From Hsuehochloa calcarea (Eukaryota; Streptophyta; Magnoliopsida; Poales; Poaceae): a DNA stretch of 64,000 nt. The notes under the pieces are model-generated. The model saw only the letters and a program-made list of their open reading frames with translations, was not told the origin of the DNA and did not search any database. Shown one piece after another: positions 44,155-55,300 of the stretch. Location of the stretch: contig CM070601.1 in NCBI GenBank assembly GCA_036346395.1, positions 15,621,763-15,685,762 on the forward strand, in the 5' to 3' direction. Each line of letters starts with the position of its first letter. Position 1 is the stretch's first letter. Made by a program: the position numbers and the translations under genes.

Positions 44155-44430
44155 TGAGAATTTCTAAATATAGTAAATGAGTTCGAAAAATTATGATTTT
44201 TTTTGTGGAGGCTTCTGACATAGTGTGGTTGCTTGTGTAATTTTTTTTCCATAATTTTATATATTCTAAATTTTTCTCAAAAATTATTTTAACGATACTC
44301 TTTGTAGGAATTTCTAAATATAGAAAATGAGCTCAAAAAATTATGATTTTATTAAGGCTTCTTACACAGTGTACTTGTTTGTGTATTTTTTTTTAGAAAT
44401 TTTATATGTTCTGAAATTATCTAAAAAATT
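44155..44430 (+). repeat. Imperfect tandem duplication of about 150 bp
   Basis: GAATTTCTAAATATAGTAAATGAG... (from about 44158) and GAATTTCTAAATATAGAAAATGAG... (from about 44309) continue in parallel through AAAAATTATGATTTT, GGCTTCT, and a T-rich ATTTTATAT.TTCT end. Homology is clear but several indels are present, so the duplication is old. No coding function is apparent. Confidence 0.75.
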
Positions 44431-44652
44431 AGGGTTTCATGATTTCATGTGAACGACTATCAGGTGTTTTAGAGTTTTATGAATTAGGGTCCAAGTGCAA
44501 CAAGGGCTACGTGTTTGTCAACATGACGACGACGACAGTGGTGTGTTGGCTCCACGCCTTCCCCAAGGCCACCTCTGGGAGTCTGCGGGATCCAGGAAGA
44601 TATGCGATGTCGTGCACACACACAAGGAATAATTAAAGTAAGGAATAAGTCT

Positions 44653-45532
44653 TGACGATGATCTGATAATCCTCATTTTATCTTTTATCTATAATTCTTA
44701 TTAGGGGTAAATATGACGTCACGTAGTCCCCAGAAGTACCCCTTATATTTATAAGGGGTAGGCCTACCAAGTGATTGTAAGTTCTCCTACAATCACCCCC
44801 ATAGTCGTAAGTCTTACTACGACTATGTCATGGTCGTAAGTCTTTCTACGACTACTACCTGGTCTTAAGTTCTTCTACGACCATTATCCAGTCGTAAGTC
44901 CTTCTACAACCATTACCTAGTCGTAAGTCCTTCTACGACTATTATCCAGTCGTAAGCTCTGCTACGACTTGTACCCAGTCGTAAGTCCTGCTACGACCAA
45001 GTCAACCACGACCACCTTATAATCAAACCTACAAGCGAGTGGGTCCAATTGATTAAGGAATCCAGACGGTCCACATGCACTATTATTCTGCGTAGTAATA
45101 GCGCTTAAATACCCCATTACCTCTGAAAGATAACGGCCAAACGGCGTGAAGGAGCCACTACGCCGGTAATTACTGCCATCACGCGCCCATTACTGGCTTG
45201 ATTAGGCGCCTCTTCAACAGGGGAAAACGGCTACTCCTTCACGACTATATAAAGGCATCAATCAGAAGGACAAAGGGAGGGCAACACAGAGCCAATCAAG
45301 GACAGTCAAGGAGAAAGATAAGTACTATTCTTTGTAATAGACTTAGTTTTCTAGCTTGATTGTCGAGAATACAGTCAATACCACACACACACAGGAGTAG
45401 GGTTGTTATTCTCCCCAGAGAAGGCCTGAACCTGTATAAAAATCCCGTGTCAATCGCTCTGCGTGATCTCATCTCTAGGAGACCCCCCGAATCAAACAAT
45501 CTTTACGTAAGATCGGTTCTAAAACACCGACA
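44653..45532 (+). mobile_element. Solo LTR (880 bp) with perfect AGTCT target duplicate
   Basis: It starts TGACGATGATCTG and ends ACACCGACA. AGTCT precedes (44648-44652) and follows (45533-45537). It is the same family as the LTR at 2110-2881 and about 108 bases longer, mostly because it has eight rather than five hairpin units of the GTCGTAAGTCCTTCTACGAC type (44774-44999). A TATA box (CTATATAAAGG) is at about 45244. No internal domain is present. It inserted at or very near the left edge of the MULE that follows. Confidence 0.9.
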
Positions 45533-46456
45533 AGTCTAGTTTACTCCCTTGAACTATAAAAAAGTCTGATTTCCCACATGAACTTCAAAACCGGTTATTT
45601 AACCCCCTAAATTTGCGCAATTCGGTCACTAAACCCCTCATGTCTGTTTGAATGGGTGGTTTTGCACACGTGGCCGCATTTGGCCAAGCCAGCACGGATG
45701 TGTCACACTAAATGGTGGATGTGGCGCACCTGGTCCACCTGAGTGAAATAAATGGCAGTTGAACCTCCAACGCTTCGGTCCTCTTCCCGTGTCCTCTCGC
45801 TTGGACTCATCGCAGAATAGGCGGCGGTGACTCTAACGACCCGGTGTGTGCGAGGCGATGGTTACGGGAGGAATCCGATGATCCACACTGTGTTTGAGGT
45901 TAGTTAGTCCCTTGCTCTTTTAGTGTAGTGTCTTCTGATACCTCAATTCCACGGATGGCTTGGGTGTTTGATAGGGTTTTGGTGAAGTTGAACATTTGAT
46001 GGTAATGTGTGACGATGAATGGACATTTTAAATTTAATTTAAGATGCACTATGCTGGATCATTAGTTTCTTCAGGGCCAAGATTCGTTTTTTGGTTTGAT
46101 TCTTCGGGTGTTCAATGCTTTGGGTGTTCGATAGGGTTTTGGTCCTGGTTGAAAAATTGATTGAAATATGATGATCGAGAGGCATTTTTACTTCAATTTT
46201 GGGCGCGCTATGCTGGATCTTTAGTTTTCTTTAGGGCCAAGATTCTTTTTTTTTGTTTGATTATTCGGGTGTGTAATGCTTTCGGTGTTTGGTAGGTTTT
46301 ACTGTCAGTTAAAAAATTGATCAAAATATGATGATCGAGAGTCTTTTTAACTCAATTTTAGACGCACTATGCTGGATCAAAATATGAGCCCGGTTTCAGT
46401 TTGATTCTTCGTGTGTTGTAGGTGTTCCAGTTTGGACAATCTTGATGTGCTCACTG

Positions 46457-49400
46457 TGAGATTTCACATTAATGGGAGTTCATCAATTATGGAAGAAATG
46501 TGCATTACTTCTAGGGAGATGAGGTGATGTCATACATTGAGCATGATAAAGTGTCCCTTTCCGAGTTAAAAGAACATTTGAGAGATCATATTGGAGAAAT
46601 AGATGAAGTTAATCTTCATTAGCTTTTTCCTAGGAAGGAATTGAACCAGGGTCTTAGAGTATTGGTGGATGACCAAGCATACAGTTTCATGTCAGATTGT
46701 GTTATTGAAGGTGGTGTAGCTGATGTATATGTGGAGGCCATCGCAATAGCTGAGTCAAGTTATGAAGATGAGGAAGAAGACCAAACAGATGAGGAAGAGG
46801 AGCATGCACATGAGGAAGAAGACCAAACAGATGAGGAAGAGGAGCATGCAGATGAGGAAGAAGAGCATACAGATGATGAACTTAAGAAATCCCAAGTTCA
46901 AGCAAGTGCAATGAAAATATTATATTTACTTCATCACCCCAATAGGCTCACAAAGATTTGAGTGCATTTAGGGCTTTTAACAAGTCCCCTTCTAGAGGCA
47001 TGGTTCAGGCACGAGCAAAGACAATTCTTTGGCTCTTGTTGCTCTAGATGGTGATGTGTCTGATAGTGGGTACTTACCTGGAGATGATAATAGCTCAAGT
47101 AAGGATGAGGAAGTGCAATAGATCAGAAGGCAGTGCAGGGCCTTCAAAAAGAAAATGAAGATCCCAATATGTACAACAGAGCTGAATGCTATAGAGCATG
47201 ACTTGCCTATGGATGAAGGCAATCTGGAAGATGGCAATGAAACTCCCTATATGGACTCGAGTGAGGAAGCATCATATGATGAGCGTGATGGCAGTAATGT
47301 AGAGAGGACGAAGAGTAGGTTCCCTAGGTATGATGGCAAAGGTGTTGCTCCTGTGTTTACCTAGGCATGGCAAAGGTGTTGCTCCTGTGTTTACCTAGGC
47401 TTGGCATTTAGAGGAAGAGATCAATTCAATAAATCTCTTATAAAGTACGGGTTGACAACACATAGACATCTCTTATTCCTCAAGGATGAGAGGGATAGGA
47501 TTAGGGCAAAGTGTTCATGGAGGAACTGCCTATGGATGATATATGGATCGAAGAACAGCGGAGATGATTGGTTCCAAGTTGTTACATTCAACGATGTGCA
47601 CATATGTCCAAAAAGAAGGGATAACATGTTTGTGACTGCAAGGAGGATTACTGACCAGTTTGAGAGGTTCATGAAAGCACACCCAACATGGAAAGTTAAC
47701 AGTCTCAAGCAAACGGTTCTGCAAGGAGGATGTTTTTTCAAGGGTTGTCGACGATCAAATCGCCGATCTTATGAATATAAGAAAAAGAGAAAAATGGCAC
47801 GTATCTCCTGGAAAGTAATGAGAATGCTCTTTATTTCTATGAACTGGCTATTACAATGGGTGTATGTAACCTAAACTGAAGACTAACTTGGGAATACAAT
47901 GCTCTTCTGAGAGTGTTTCTCAATCTATCTTCACTGTTCCGGGTATCTTCCACTTCAGTTCGCAGTCCTCCTTATATAGTTGATGAAGCGTTGGAAGTTG
48001 TCTCTAGGAGAGATGCCTGTTTGGGAAGCGGCGCGTCTGGTCGGAGAGAGGCGTCAGTTGACAATGTGTCAACTGCTGTACGGTTATATGTCAATGAGCC
48101 ATTTGACCGTATTCCTGTGTCTTAGAGTTACGTATCGTCGCGTGGTATGGAATATACAACACATGTTCCATTCTTCACACGGTAGAGGATATATCTGGCG
48201 CTAGATCCAGATATCAGTTCAAGACTTTGTGAGCTTTTGACTGATCAGAGATAAGGTTGGGAACCTTCTCCGACCAGATTAGATATTGTGTAACCTCTGG
48301 AATCCTCACGACCAGTGAGGTCGTTAGCCTTAGGGGTTACGACCACGAAGATATATGGTCCTTTATCTATTAAATAATAAATAGAGGTTTTAATCCTCGT
48401 CAAGGGTGCTTGCAATGGTGAGCTTATTTGTGCTATTGGGACGGATGTAAACAATTAAATGTATCCAATTGCATGGGCAGTGGTTGAGAAAGAAACTATG
48501 GACTCTTAGGAGTGGTTTTTTGGGTCTTCTGTGCAAAGATCTTAGCATCACCGATGGAAAAGATTGGGTTATTATATCAGATGTCCTAAAGTGATAGTGT
48601 TGAGATTACATTGATTCCTTTGTAATAACATGTTGCAATGTTTGTTGTGCAGGGATTGCTCAATGTTGTTTCCACACTGATCCCTATGGTAGAGCATAGG
48701 ATGTGTGCTCGACACATATATGCCAACTGGAGGAAGAAGCATAAAGATCAGAAGCACCAGAAGAGATTCTGGAGGTGTGCGAAGGCATCTTGTAGTACTA
48801 TTTTCAACTACAACAAAGCTAAGTTGGCCCAGATGACACCCTAAGGTGTAAGGGACTTGATGAGCACAGATCTCATTCACTGGAGCGGGGCATGGTTTAG
48901 TACTGGCTCCAACTATGACAATATTGACAACAATATGTGTGAGTCATTCAACGCTGGGATTATTGACTCAAGGTTTCATCCAGTCATAACTATGCTTGAA
49001 GGCATAAGTAGGATGTGATGGAAAGATACAAGTGAACAAAAGCAAGTGTGTTGCATGGCAAGGTACTATCTGTCCTAACAGTTTCAAGAAGCTCAAGATA
49101 AGCATCAAACAATCTGGATGGTGCCATGTTATATGTAATGGAGCAGATCAGTATGAAGTGAAAGAAAAGGAGAAGAGAAGGTACACAGTTGATTTGGCCA
49201 AAAGAACTTGCTTCTGTGGGTATTGGTAATTGGCAGGGCTTCCATGCTGCCATGCAATTGTTTCTATGTACACCACCGGTCTGCAGCTAGAAGGGTTCAT
49301 TTCCAACTGCTATTCCATAGAGGAGTACCAGAAGACATATCAACACTGTCTTTATGCATGTTGAGGGAATGGAAAGCTGGCCCATCTCACCTAATCCAAA

Positions 49401-49629
49401 ACCTGCACCACCACATTATGTGAAGATGGCTGGAAGACAAAGGAAAGAAAGGAGGAGAGATGGCTCAGAGCCAAGGAAACCAACAAAAATATCTAAGGTA
49501 AGCACTGTCATCAGATGCAAGTTTTGCATAAACACTGGGAACAACACCAGGGGCTGTCCATTAAATCCAAATACTGCTAGCAAGGCAAACAATGTTGCCA
49601 GAAGGAAGAAGCTAGCAAAATGCAACTAA
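46457..49629 (+). pseudogene. MULE transposase (MuDR type), broken
   Basis: Recognisable parts are listed in order. The N-terminal region has MSYIEHDKVSLSELKEHLRD (46531) and LRVLVDDQAYSFMSDC, then an acidic run (about 46764-46880). The MuDR DNA-binding region has FRGRDQFNKSLIKYGLTTHR (about 47407). The transposase domain has FKGACNGELICAIGTD, split by a solo LTR, and VEHRMCARHIYANWRKKHKD (48690). The SWIM zinc finger is CFCGYW-stop-LAGLPCCHA (49210-49250). The tail has a zinc knuckle (CKFCINTGNNTRGC, about 49519) in which the usual His position is Asn. The stop at 49227-49229 lies where the family has Gln. Several frameshifts occur, and about a hundred residues normally between the DNA-binding and catalytic parts seem to be missing near 47730. 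No activity is expected. Confidence 0.85.
47746..48402 (-). mobile_element. Solo LTR (657 bp), minus orientation, with perfect AGGGT target duplicate
   Basis: AGGGT occurs at 47741-47745 and 48403-48407, and the MULE frame reads on without a gap when the insert and one copy are left out. On the minus strand the LTR starts TGACGAGGATTAAAACC and ends GATCGTCGACA, like the starts (TGACGAGGATC) and ends (CACCGACA) of the LTRs at 2110 and 44653. It also has GGTCGTAACC-type motifs, but not the clear hairpin array. It is probably a distant member of the same family. Confidence 0.85.
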
Positions 49630-50569
49630 GTAATTGAAACTAGAAAACTATGCCCATGAAATTGCACATTACAGTATTACGCATTTTTGTAACTTGTCAC
49701 GACTGCAGGGCCAACAAGGGTTGTCGGCAGAAGCTCAAAGCCAAATACTAGAGTTGAGCATGGAGTGTTGCAGACTGAGATTCCCAATACCCAGCAGAGC
49801 ACATCTTCTACTGTTTTAAAAAAAGTTGTTCCTAACAAGAGACAGAAGCTCTTTTGATCCTGAATGAAGCATGTGGGATGACTTATTAATGGGGATGGTG
49901 TCCCGATCTTTCGATGAGAATGATACAACTTGATTGGTGGAAGCTAACTCTCACGATCTAGGCTACAACCGTGCGACGACTCTTGTACCCGTAATCACTG
50001 AACCAACTTCATGTTCGTTATCGACCTTGCCGGCAGCGAGATCAACTTGACCACGAAGGTCTTTTTCTGCATGCAATCAAGAATCAGGCAAGAAAAATAG
50101 ATGAAGCAACGAACTTGCTGAATAGGAATTGAGGAACAAAGATGGATGTATTGAATAATTTGGGGTTCCGTCGACAGCGTCTGGTTGCACTAGTCGTACA
50201 AGCAAACGATGATGCTCCTAGCCTAAGCTGAAATCAATCTAACAAAACCCGCCAAATCCTAAGGGTGGTGGCCACTATATAAAGGAGGGAGAGGGGCGGT
50301 GGCCACGGGTACTATTCACACATGAACAATACCGTGTGAACAGTACCAAACCCTAGGTGTCCAGCCCAAAATACTAGGCCCATGGCCCATTAGCATAGGT
50401 GGCGCAACACCAAGTCTCTTTACTCAGTTATTACTAAGTGTTGGCCTAAGCAGCTTGATATCCATTCCACGTATGATCGTCTCCATGCTTGGTGCTGCCA
50501 TAATCTCCTTTTAGCTTGCCTCCCGATCCTTGATTTCTAAGTAAAATAATATCACTTGCTTTTGGCAGC

Positions 50570-50990
50570 ATGAGAGATTTCATAGAATATGGATGCACTC
50601 CGAGGAACGAAGTTGCCTGATAATTTAGTTGGTGAGCACGTGCTCTAGTAATTGATCATTGTACAACAGAAGCATTTGGGATGGTTGTATCAATGGAAGG
50701 GATGTCCTCATCATCCTCCTCTTCTTGAATTGGAGTCGTCCTTGACTCCAGGGCATCTTTTGCTCCCAGGTATGGCTTCAAATTTGCAATGTTAAATGTA
50801 GGACTAACCAAAAAATCTGCAGGCAGATCAAGCTTTACGCAAGTTTATACTTTCTCAATTTAGGGAATCGTTCTTTACGCAAGTGTAACCACACAAGATC
50901 ACCAGATTCAAAAGTAACATGCTTGCGTCCCTAACTACCAGCAACTTTATATGTAGCATTCATAAGTTCAATGTTCTCTTTAGTTGTTTC
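50570..50990 (-). pseudogene. End of Gypsy integrase, remnant
   Basis: Minus strand: RKHVTFESGDLVWLHLRKER (about 50931-50872) is the C-terminal SH3-like region of Gypsy integrase, followed by broken sequence with a worn FNIANLKPYL-type region near 50780 and TTIPNASVVQ near 50680. It follows directly on a stretch (KVNVDSQQRVDSILKMHETT) that normally belongs to the same region. The junction with gag near 51035 is where pol was lost. Confidence 0.75.
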
Positions 50991-51034
50991 ATGCATCTTA
51001 AGTATCGAATCAACACGTTGTTGAGAATCAACAT

Positions 51035-52083
51035 TTACCTTCTTCGAAGCTGGAAGAGGATCAGTTGCGTGCTATAACATCCCTGCACTTCCCGTTCAGC
51101 CTTACAAGCAAAGTGAAACAAGCAAGTGATAGAATTGTAATCCTTATAATCAAGTATATCATTTATCCCACGGTTCAGCCCACCTAAAAATCTAGTCATT
51201 TTAGCATCTTCGGTTTCCTCCATACCACAGCGAAGCAACCCAGTTTGTAATTCTTGATAGTATTCCTCAACAATTTTACTACCTTGATTCAAACAGGTCA
51301 ATTTGTGTAACATGTCACGAGCATAGTATGAGGGAACAAAACGATGATGCATATGTCTTTTTAAAGCCTCCTAGGTGGCAGGTACGTTATTAGGATTAGT
51401 ACGACAATATTCGCTCCACCATATGCAAGCAAAGTTTGTAAACTCACTAGTAGCAGCTCTAACCCTCCTATTATCAGGGAAATCATGCCAATTAAATTTT
51501 TGCTCTACTTCTAGCTCCCAAGTGAGATAAACATCAGGGTCATATTTACCAGCAAACGGAGGCATAGTAAATTTAATCTTAGAAAAAGCATGATCACAGT
51601 CACGTACCTCCCGTGGTGATGGATCACGTCCCATATCTTGTCTATTGAAACGACATCGACGGTGATCACGATCGTTGTTGAAGTTGAGGTCCCCGTCCTC
51701 GGTATTAGCAAAATTATTCTCGTCTTCTTCTTCCTCCTCCTCCACAGCCGATGAGGAAATGTTGTTGGCAATGGAAGTTTGGCGGCGATGACCGGAAGCG
51801 CCGGTTGTAGCGGGAGCAGCACATAGGAGTGATGTAGGCGAAGGTGGAGGGGCTCGGCCTAGGCCCTCCAAACGTGCCAAGTGGCGTCAAGCTTCACGTT
51901 CAACTCAACTTGGCCAGCTTCTTCTCCATCGAGTCTTGTAATGGTCTCACCGTGAGCATTCTCCAGTTGCTCACAGCGTTTGTTGACCTTCTTTGCAAAG
52001 TGCTGTCGTAGCCCTATTGTACGTTGGGTGAGGATCCCCTCTTCTTCAATTCCTTGTACACCTGACATGACAATAGCAAACAT
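51035..52083 (-). pseudogene. Gypsy gag
   Basis: The N-terminal frame (52083-51859) contains IEEEGILTQRTIGLRQHFAK. The following frame (51880-51371) has KIKFTMPPFAGKYDPDVYLT, FNWHDFPDNRRVRAATSEF and IWWSEYCR, the retrotransposon gag capsid region. 51352-51035 continues with HRFVPSYYARDMLHKLTCLN and RFLGGLNRGINDILDY. An acidic run (EEEEEED) lies near 51735. A stop and a frame change separate the parts. Confidence 0.85.
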
Positions 52084-53192
52084 AAAACGAAGGTGAAAGT
52101 AACATGTCCCTAATACTACTAATATGCGGGGCTGAAAATCACTCGGTCACTCAAACTTCACTAAAGCTCTTACCCAATTCTTACCAAGCAGCAGGTGGTG
52201 ATCAGCACACGGGTGTCGGTGTCAAACTAGTCATCGAAGATTGAATGGAGTGATTGCAAGTGAAGGTAGCCTGCACGAGCGTAGTAATACTATGGAGCTA
52301 GGCAAGCTTAAGTATGGTAGCAAGAAGTAGCGATAATCAAATCAGAGAATGTAAGCCAAAAAATCGTTCAACACCGGTTAGTGCTAGTCCTAGGCTAGAT
52401 CGCACTAGAAATGCGAGCCTAGAACACAAACGAAAACACGGTGCAATAGAACTAGAGAATGTCGCACACGGAGTTCGAGAGCTTGAAAAAGGATGCCATC
52501 TTCATGGGAACCCTTAGAATCACTTGTAAAAAGGCTCTGTCAATTTTGAGCGAATTCTGAGAAATTTAAATTTTTCTCAGTTTGCGGGCCATTTTAAGGC
52601 CCTAAACGATGTTTTTGGGGTCGAAGTTTCCGCGTGTGCGCCCGGGTGTATACACGTATGATAAAATATCTGGATTTCCCAGACTATGGATCAAGAATCG
52701 CCCCAATCGGAGATCGTATGCAAAAAAAATATGTATTTTTGTTCTTTTTTTGTGAACACCATGCTATTTTGGCTATTTCTGGTTGAGTCCGAAACCTCCT
52801 TGGTGCAGAAATCGTGTCCTACCCTGGTTCTATCCGAGACCAACTAGAGCAAAGCCTCCCTGGATGGTGTGTCCGTCTCCTGGCTGAAGTCGTATCCTTC
52901 TCTTGCTTTTATCCCCTGGCCATTGCAGATCGAATCCAGCCGCAACGGTGAGACCAAACTTGAGCATAACTCGAAACTCTAAAGGAACTAGACACTAAGA
53001 CCAGTAAAGGACACGACGATGCAACCGAAAGTTCAACAATGCAATGCACTGAAGAGAAAAATTGTGAGGCTAAGACTAGTTTGGATATGATGATCTACCA
53101 CTATTTATTTATTTATTTGGTTTTTTGTGTGCTGTAGGTAAAGAAAAACAATATAATATATGGTAAACTGGAAATTCCTCATCGATCAACCC
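52084..53192 (-). other. Gypsy leader between primer-binding site and gag
   Basis: AT-rich leader on the minus strand, with no domain recognised. The plus-strand frame at 52314-52517 shows no family motif and is probably chance. Confidence 0.5.
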
Positions 53193-53367
53193 GGAGCGCT
53201 GATACCAAATAGTGGGGATGGTGTCCCGATCTTTCGATGAGGATGATACAACTTGATTGGTGGAAGCCAACTCTCACGATCCATGCTACAACCGTGCGAC
53301 TTCGTCACACCCGCAATCGTTGAACCAACTTCATGTTCGTTATCCACCTTGCCAGCAGCGAGATCGA

Positions 53368-53634
53368 CCTGAGTTAGTATGAACTAAGTTTCATGTATGT
53401 GATGAACTAAGTGTGAATGTGTGATGACTTGTGATGTCTTTGTGAGTTATGATTTATGAGATAAATATGGTAAACTAAGTGTTATGTTTGTGATGAATTA
53501 GTTAATGCAGTTTGTTAGTGCCAATGTTATGTGTGGTTACTGAAATATGAATAAACCATGAATGTTTGCATCAAATAAAGTAATTATATGTTTTCGTTAA
53601 TTTTTGGCATACAATTTAAGGGATTTTTTGTTCC
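53368..53634 (+). other. Possible MULE 3' continuation
   Basis: Repeated phrases such as GATGAACTAAGTGT and ATGAACTAAGTTT are typical of transcribed but non-coding 3' regions of grass MULEs. No coding similarity was recognised. The assignment to the MULE is inference from position. Confidence 0.35.
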
Positions 53635-53639
53635 GAAAA

Positions 53640-53800
53640 ATATCTACGACCGTATTCGTTTTAATTTGTATTTACTCCGTATTTGTATTTGATATTATTC
53701 ATATTTGTATTCGTGTCCGAAGTATTTGTATTTGTATCCAGATCTGAAAAAAAAATCATTATCCATCTGTATCCAATCCGTTTTCACCTCTATCTACACA
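53640..53800. repeat. Possible worn transposon end (hAT-like subterminal sequence)
   Basis: TATTTGTATTCGTGTCCGAA, GTATTTGTATCC and the end CCGTTTTCACCTCTA form a T-rich run with repeated ATTTGTAT units. This resembles subterminal regions of hAT elements common in grasses. A partner end was not found in the window. Confidence 0.4.
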
Positions 53801-53804
53801 TACC

Positions 53805-54152
53805 TTGGCCAAACATGCTGCTTACGATGAGAGCCGTACCCCTCGTTTGGTCGCGGCGCTCCTCGTAACCGCCGTCGTCGTCGCCACTGGCGGCGTGCAA
53901 GCACGCGGCGCGGTGCCACAAGTACGGGTGCGCGAAGCGCGCGGAGGCCGCGGCCGAGCGGCGCCGCGCCACGCGGGAGGGTCCCGAAAAGGAGCGCGAG
54001 CGCTGCCTGCTCCAGTGCCGCGCCGGCGTGCTTGCGAGAGTGGGTGCCTCGAGGAGTACGACCCGGCCACCCGCGCGGGCGGTGGGCCGCGCGAGGAGGC
54101 CGCCGTGGTGGGCCGGGGTTCTGGTGGCAAGTGGCCGGATGCCGCAGCCTAG
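53805..54152 (+). CDS. Doubtful small secreted-type ORF, possibly a frameshifted Cys-rich peptide gene
   Basis: The 115-residue frame starts MAKHAAYDESRTPRLVAALL and has a hydrophobic stretch VAALLVTAVVVATGGV, like a signal peptide or anchor. The rest is Arg/Ala/Gly-rich. Another frame over the same DNA (from about 53893) is Cys-rich and less biased: CKHAARCHKYGCAKRAEAAA and, later, ERCLLQCRA. The first frame then has CESGCLEEYDPATR near 54027. One reading is a short secreted Cys-rich peptide gene with two shifts; another is chance in GC-rich DNA. An AATAAA lies at 54281-54286. The upstream flank looks like a transposon end, so the sequence may have been carried there. No family can be named with confidence. 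Confidence 0.3.
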   Translation: MAKHAAYDESRTPRLVAALLVTAVVVATGGVQARGAVPQVRVREARGGRGRAAPRHAGGSRKGARALPAPVPRRRACESGCLEEYDPATRAGGGPREEAAVVGRGSGGKWPDAAA

Positions 54153-54289
54153 TTTCGAGCTTTTTTTCCTTTTGTTTTTCGTGTGTGCGAGTGGAATCTG
54201 AAAACGCGGATGTACTGGGAGTGTGTGAGTACTCGTGGGACAATGTGTGAAGCTGTTTTTTTGTCGAAATCTACGCTTGAATAAAGGAG

Positions 54290-55300
54290 GGCAAATTCTG
54301 AAAGGAGGCACGTAATCACGTATGTCATGTCAATTTTGTAGGACCCGATGTGTAGCCGATCATCCATCGACAAATTCATATACTGCGCGCTATATATATA
54401 TTTCTCGTGTTGTTGTTCTCGTTGACTACATAAAGAAGTCCTCTACACCAAACATCCTCCTATCCTGGGAGCTGACAAAGAAAGTTAGTCCTACTGGTCT
54501 GTGGTATGAAACACTAACCAAGGAGCAGATGCGAGTGTGATTGGTAGGCGGGGCGAGTGGTGCCACGCCCACGCGCCGTAAGCCCGAAATTGAGCCAAGT
54601 GTGTGTGAGTTGGCTGTTCATTCTGGTGAGCTCGTGTCCGGCCGGTGGCAATGCTTCTTGCTTGTTAGGGACTTAGGGTGGTCACGGAAGCAACGCAAGA
54701 GCAAGCCACGAACACGAGTTTAAAAAAAAAGGGCAAGCAATGAACAGATGGTTGGAGAACTGGGCAGTAGCTAGTGGGCACGGGAGGACGCTGGGCTCTG
54801 TCCGTCCGCGTTCCAGTGCTTAGCTTCTTCTTTAATAAGCTAAGCTATTTTTTGAAAATAATAATAATAAAAAGAACAGATGGGTGGGATAGACCGGACC
54901 CAACAGAACTATACCGGTCCATAATGTGACAGCAACTCCAAGAACCCGTTCCTGGGCCGGCTCTGGGCCAGCAATCCGGTTCGATAACAGCTAGTCGTGC
55001 AAAAACCCGTCCCAGGGCTGGCTGCCTGGCTCTGGACACGACGCGGTGTAGCGAACTCCGCAGCCAAGAACAGCACGGAATCAAAAAATTACAATGTCAA
55101 TTTTGTTTCGTGTTGTGTAGGATGTTGCCATCAATATCGTGCAATTACACAAGTTACGCAGATATATTCAAATATAAGTATATAACATTATTGAACAGGT
55201 ATTTGTTTCGGAATTATCACGATGATTCGTATTTGTACAAATTACTCCTCTGCAACGTACGGATACGACACGAGCCTCTGGTTTGACTTTGACCACATTT
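54290..55300. other. Intergenic region upstream of SRP54
   Basis: No gene was recognised. A TA-rich run (about 54392-54402), an AATAATAATAATAA microsatellite (54858-54871) and a GC-rich part with GGGCCGGCTCTGGGCC (54953-54968) are present. The stretch GGTTTGACTTTGACC at about 55279 contains W-box-type TGAC cores, which could be regulatory sites of the SRP54 gene. Confidence 0.4.

Larger units (their letters stand above)
45533..49889 (+). mobile_element. MULE (Mutator-like) element, left and coding part
   Basis: The left part (45538-45700) has TTTACTCCCTTGAACTAT and AACCGGTTATTTAACCCCC, a type of sequence known from ends of grass MULEs. A transposase gene follows (about 46457-49629). The interval 45700-46450 is probably promoter and intron and holds a repeated phrase around GCTATGCTGGATC (46048, 46208 and 46368). 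The right end was not found; a Gypsy at 49890-53367 follows, and sequence at 53368-53630 may be its continuation. Confidence 0.65.
49890..53367 (-). mobile_element. Minus-strand Gypsy retrotransposon with most of pol deleted
   Basis: Shared LTR ends TGGGGATGGTGTCCCGATC (plus strand) begin at 49890 and 53213. Next to the right copy, the minus strand reads TGGTATCAGCGCTCC (about 53193-53207), a primer-binding site of the initiator-tRNA type, so this is the 5' end. Gag lies at about 52083-51035. Then comes the end of integrase (about 50990-50570), and the left LTR (49890 to about 50460; inner border not settled). Protease, reverse transcriptase, RNase H and most of integrase are missing. The 5' LTR is cut to about 155 bases at 53367. 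A TATA box (TTTATATAGTGG on the minus strand) lies in the left LTR near 50280. No matching target duplicates were found, as expected if one end is truncated. Confidence 0.8.

Noticed and set aside
46764..46880. Acidic EEED repeat as a separate gene
   Set aside because: It sits within the order of MULE transposase parts and matches the acidic linker common in that family.
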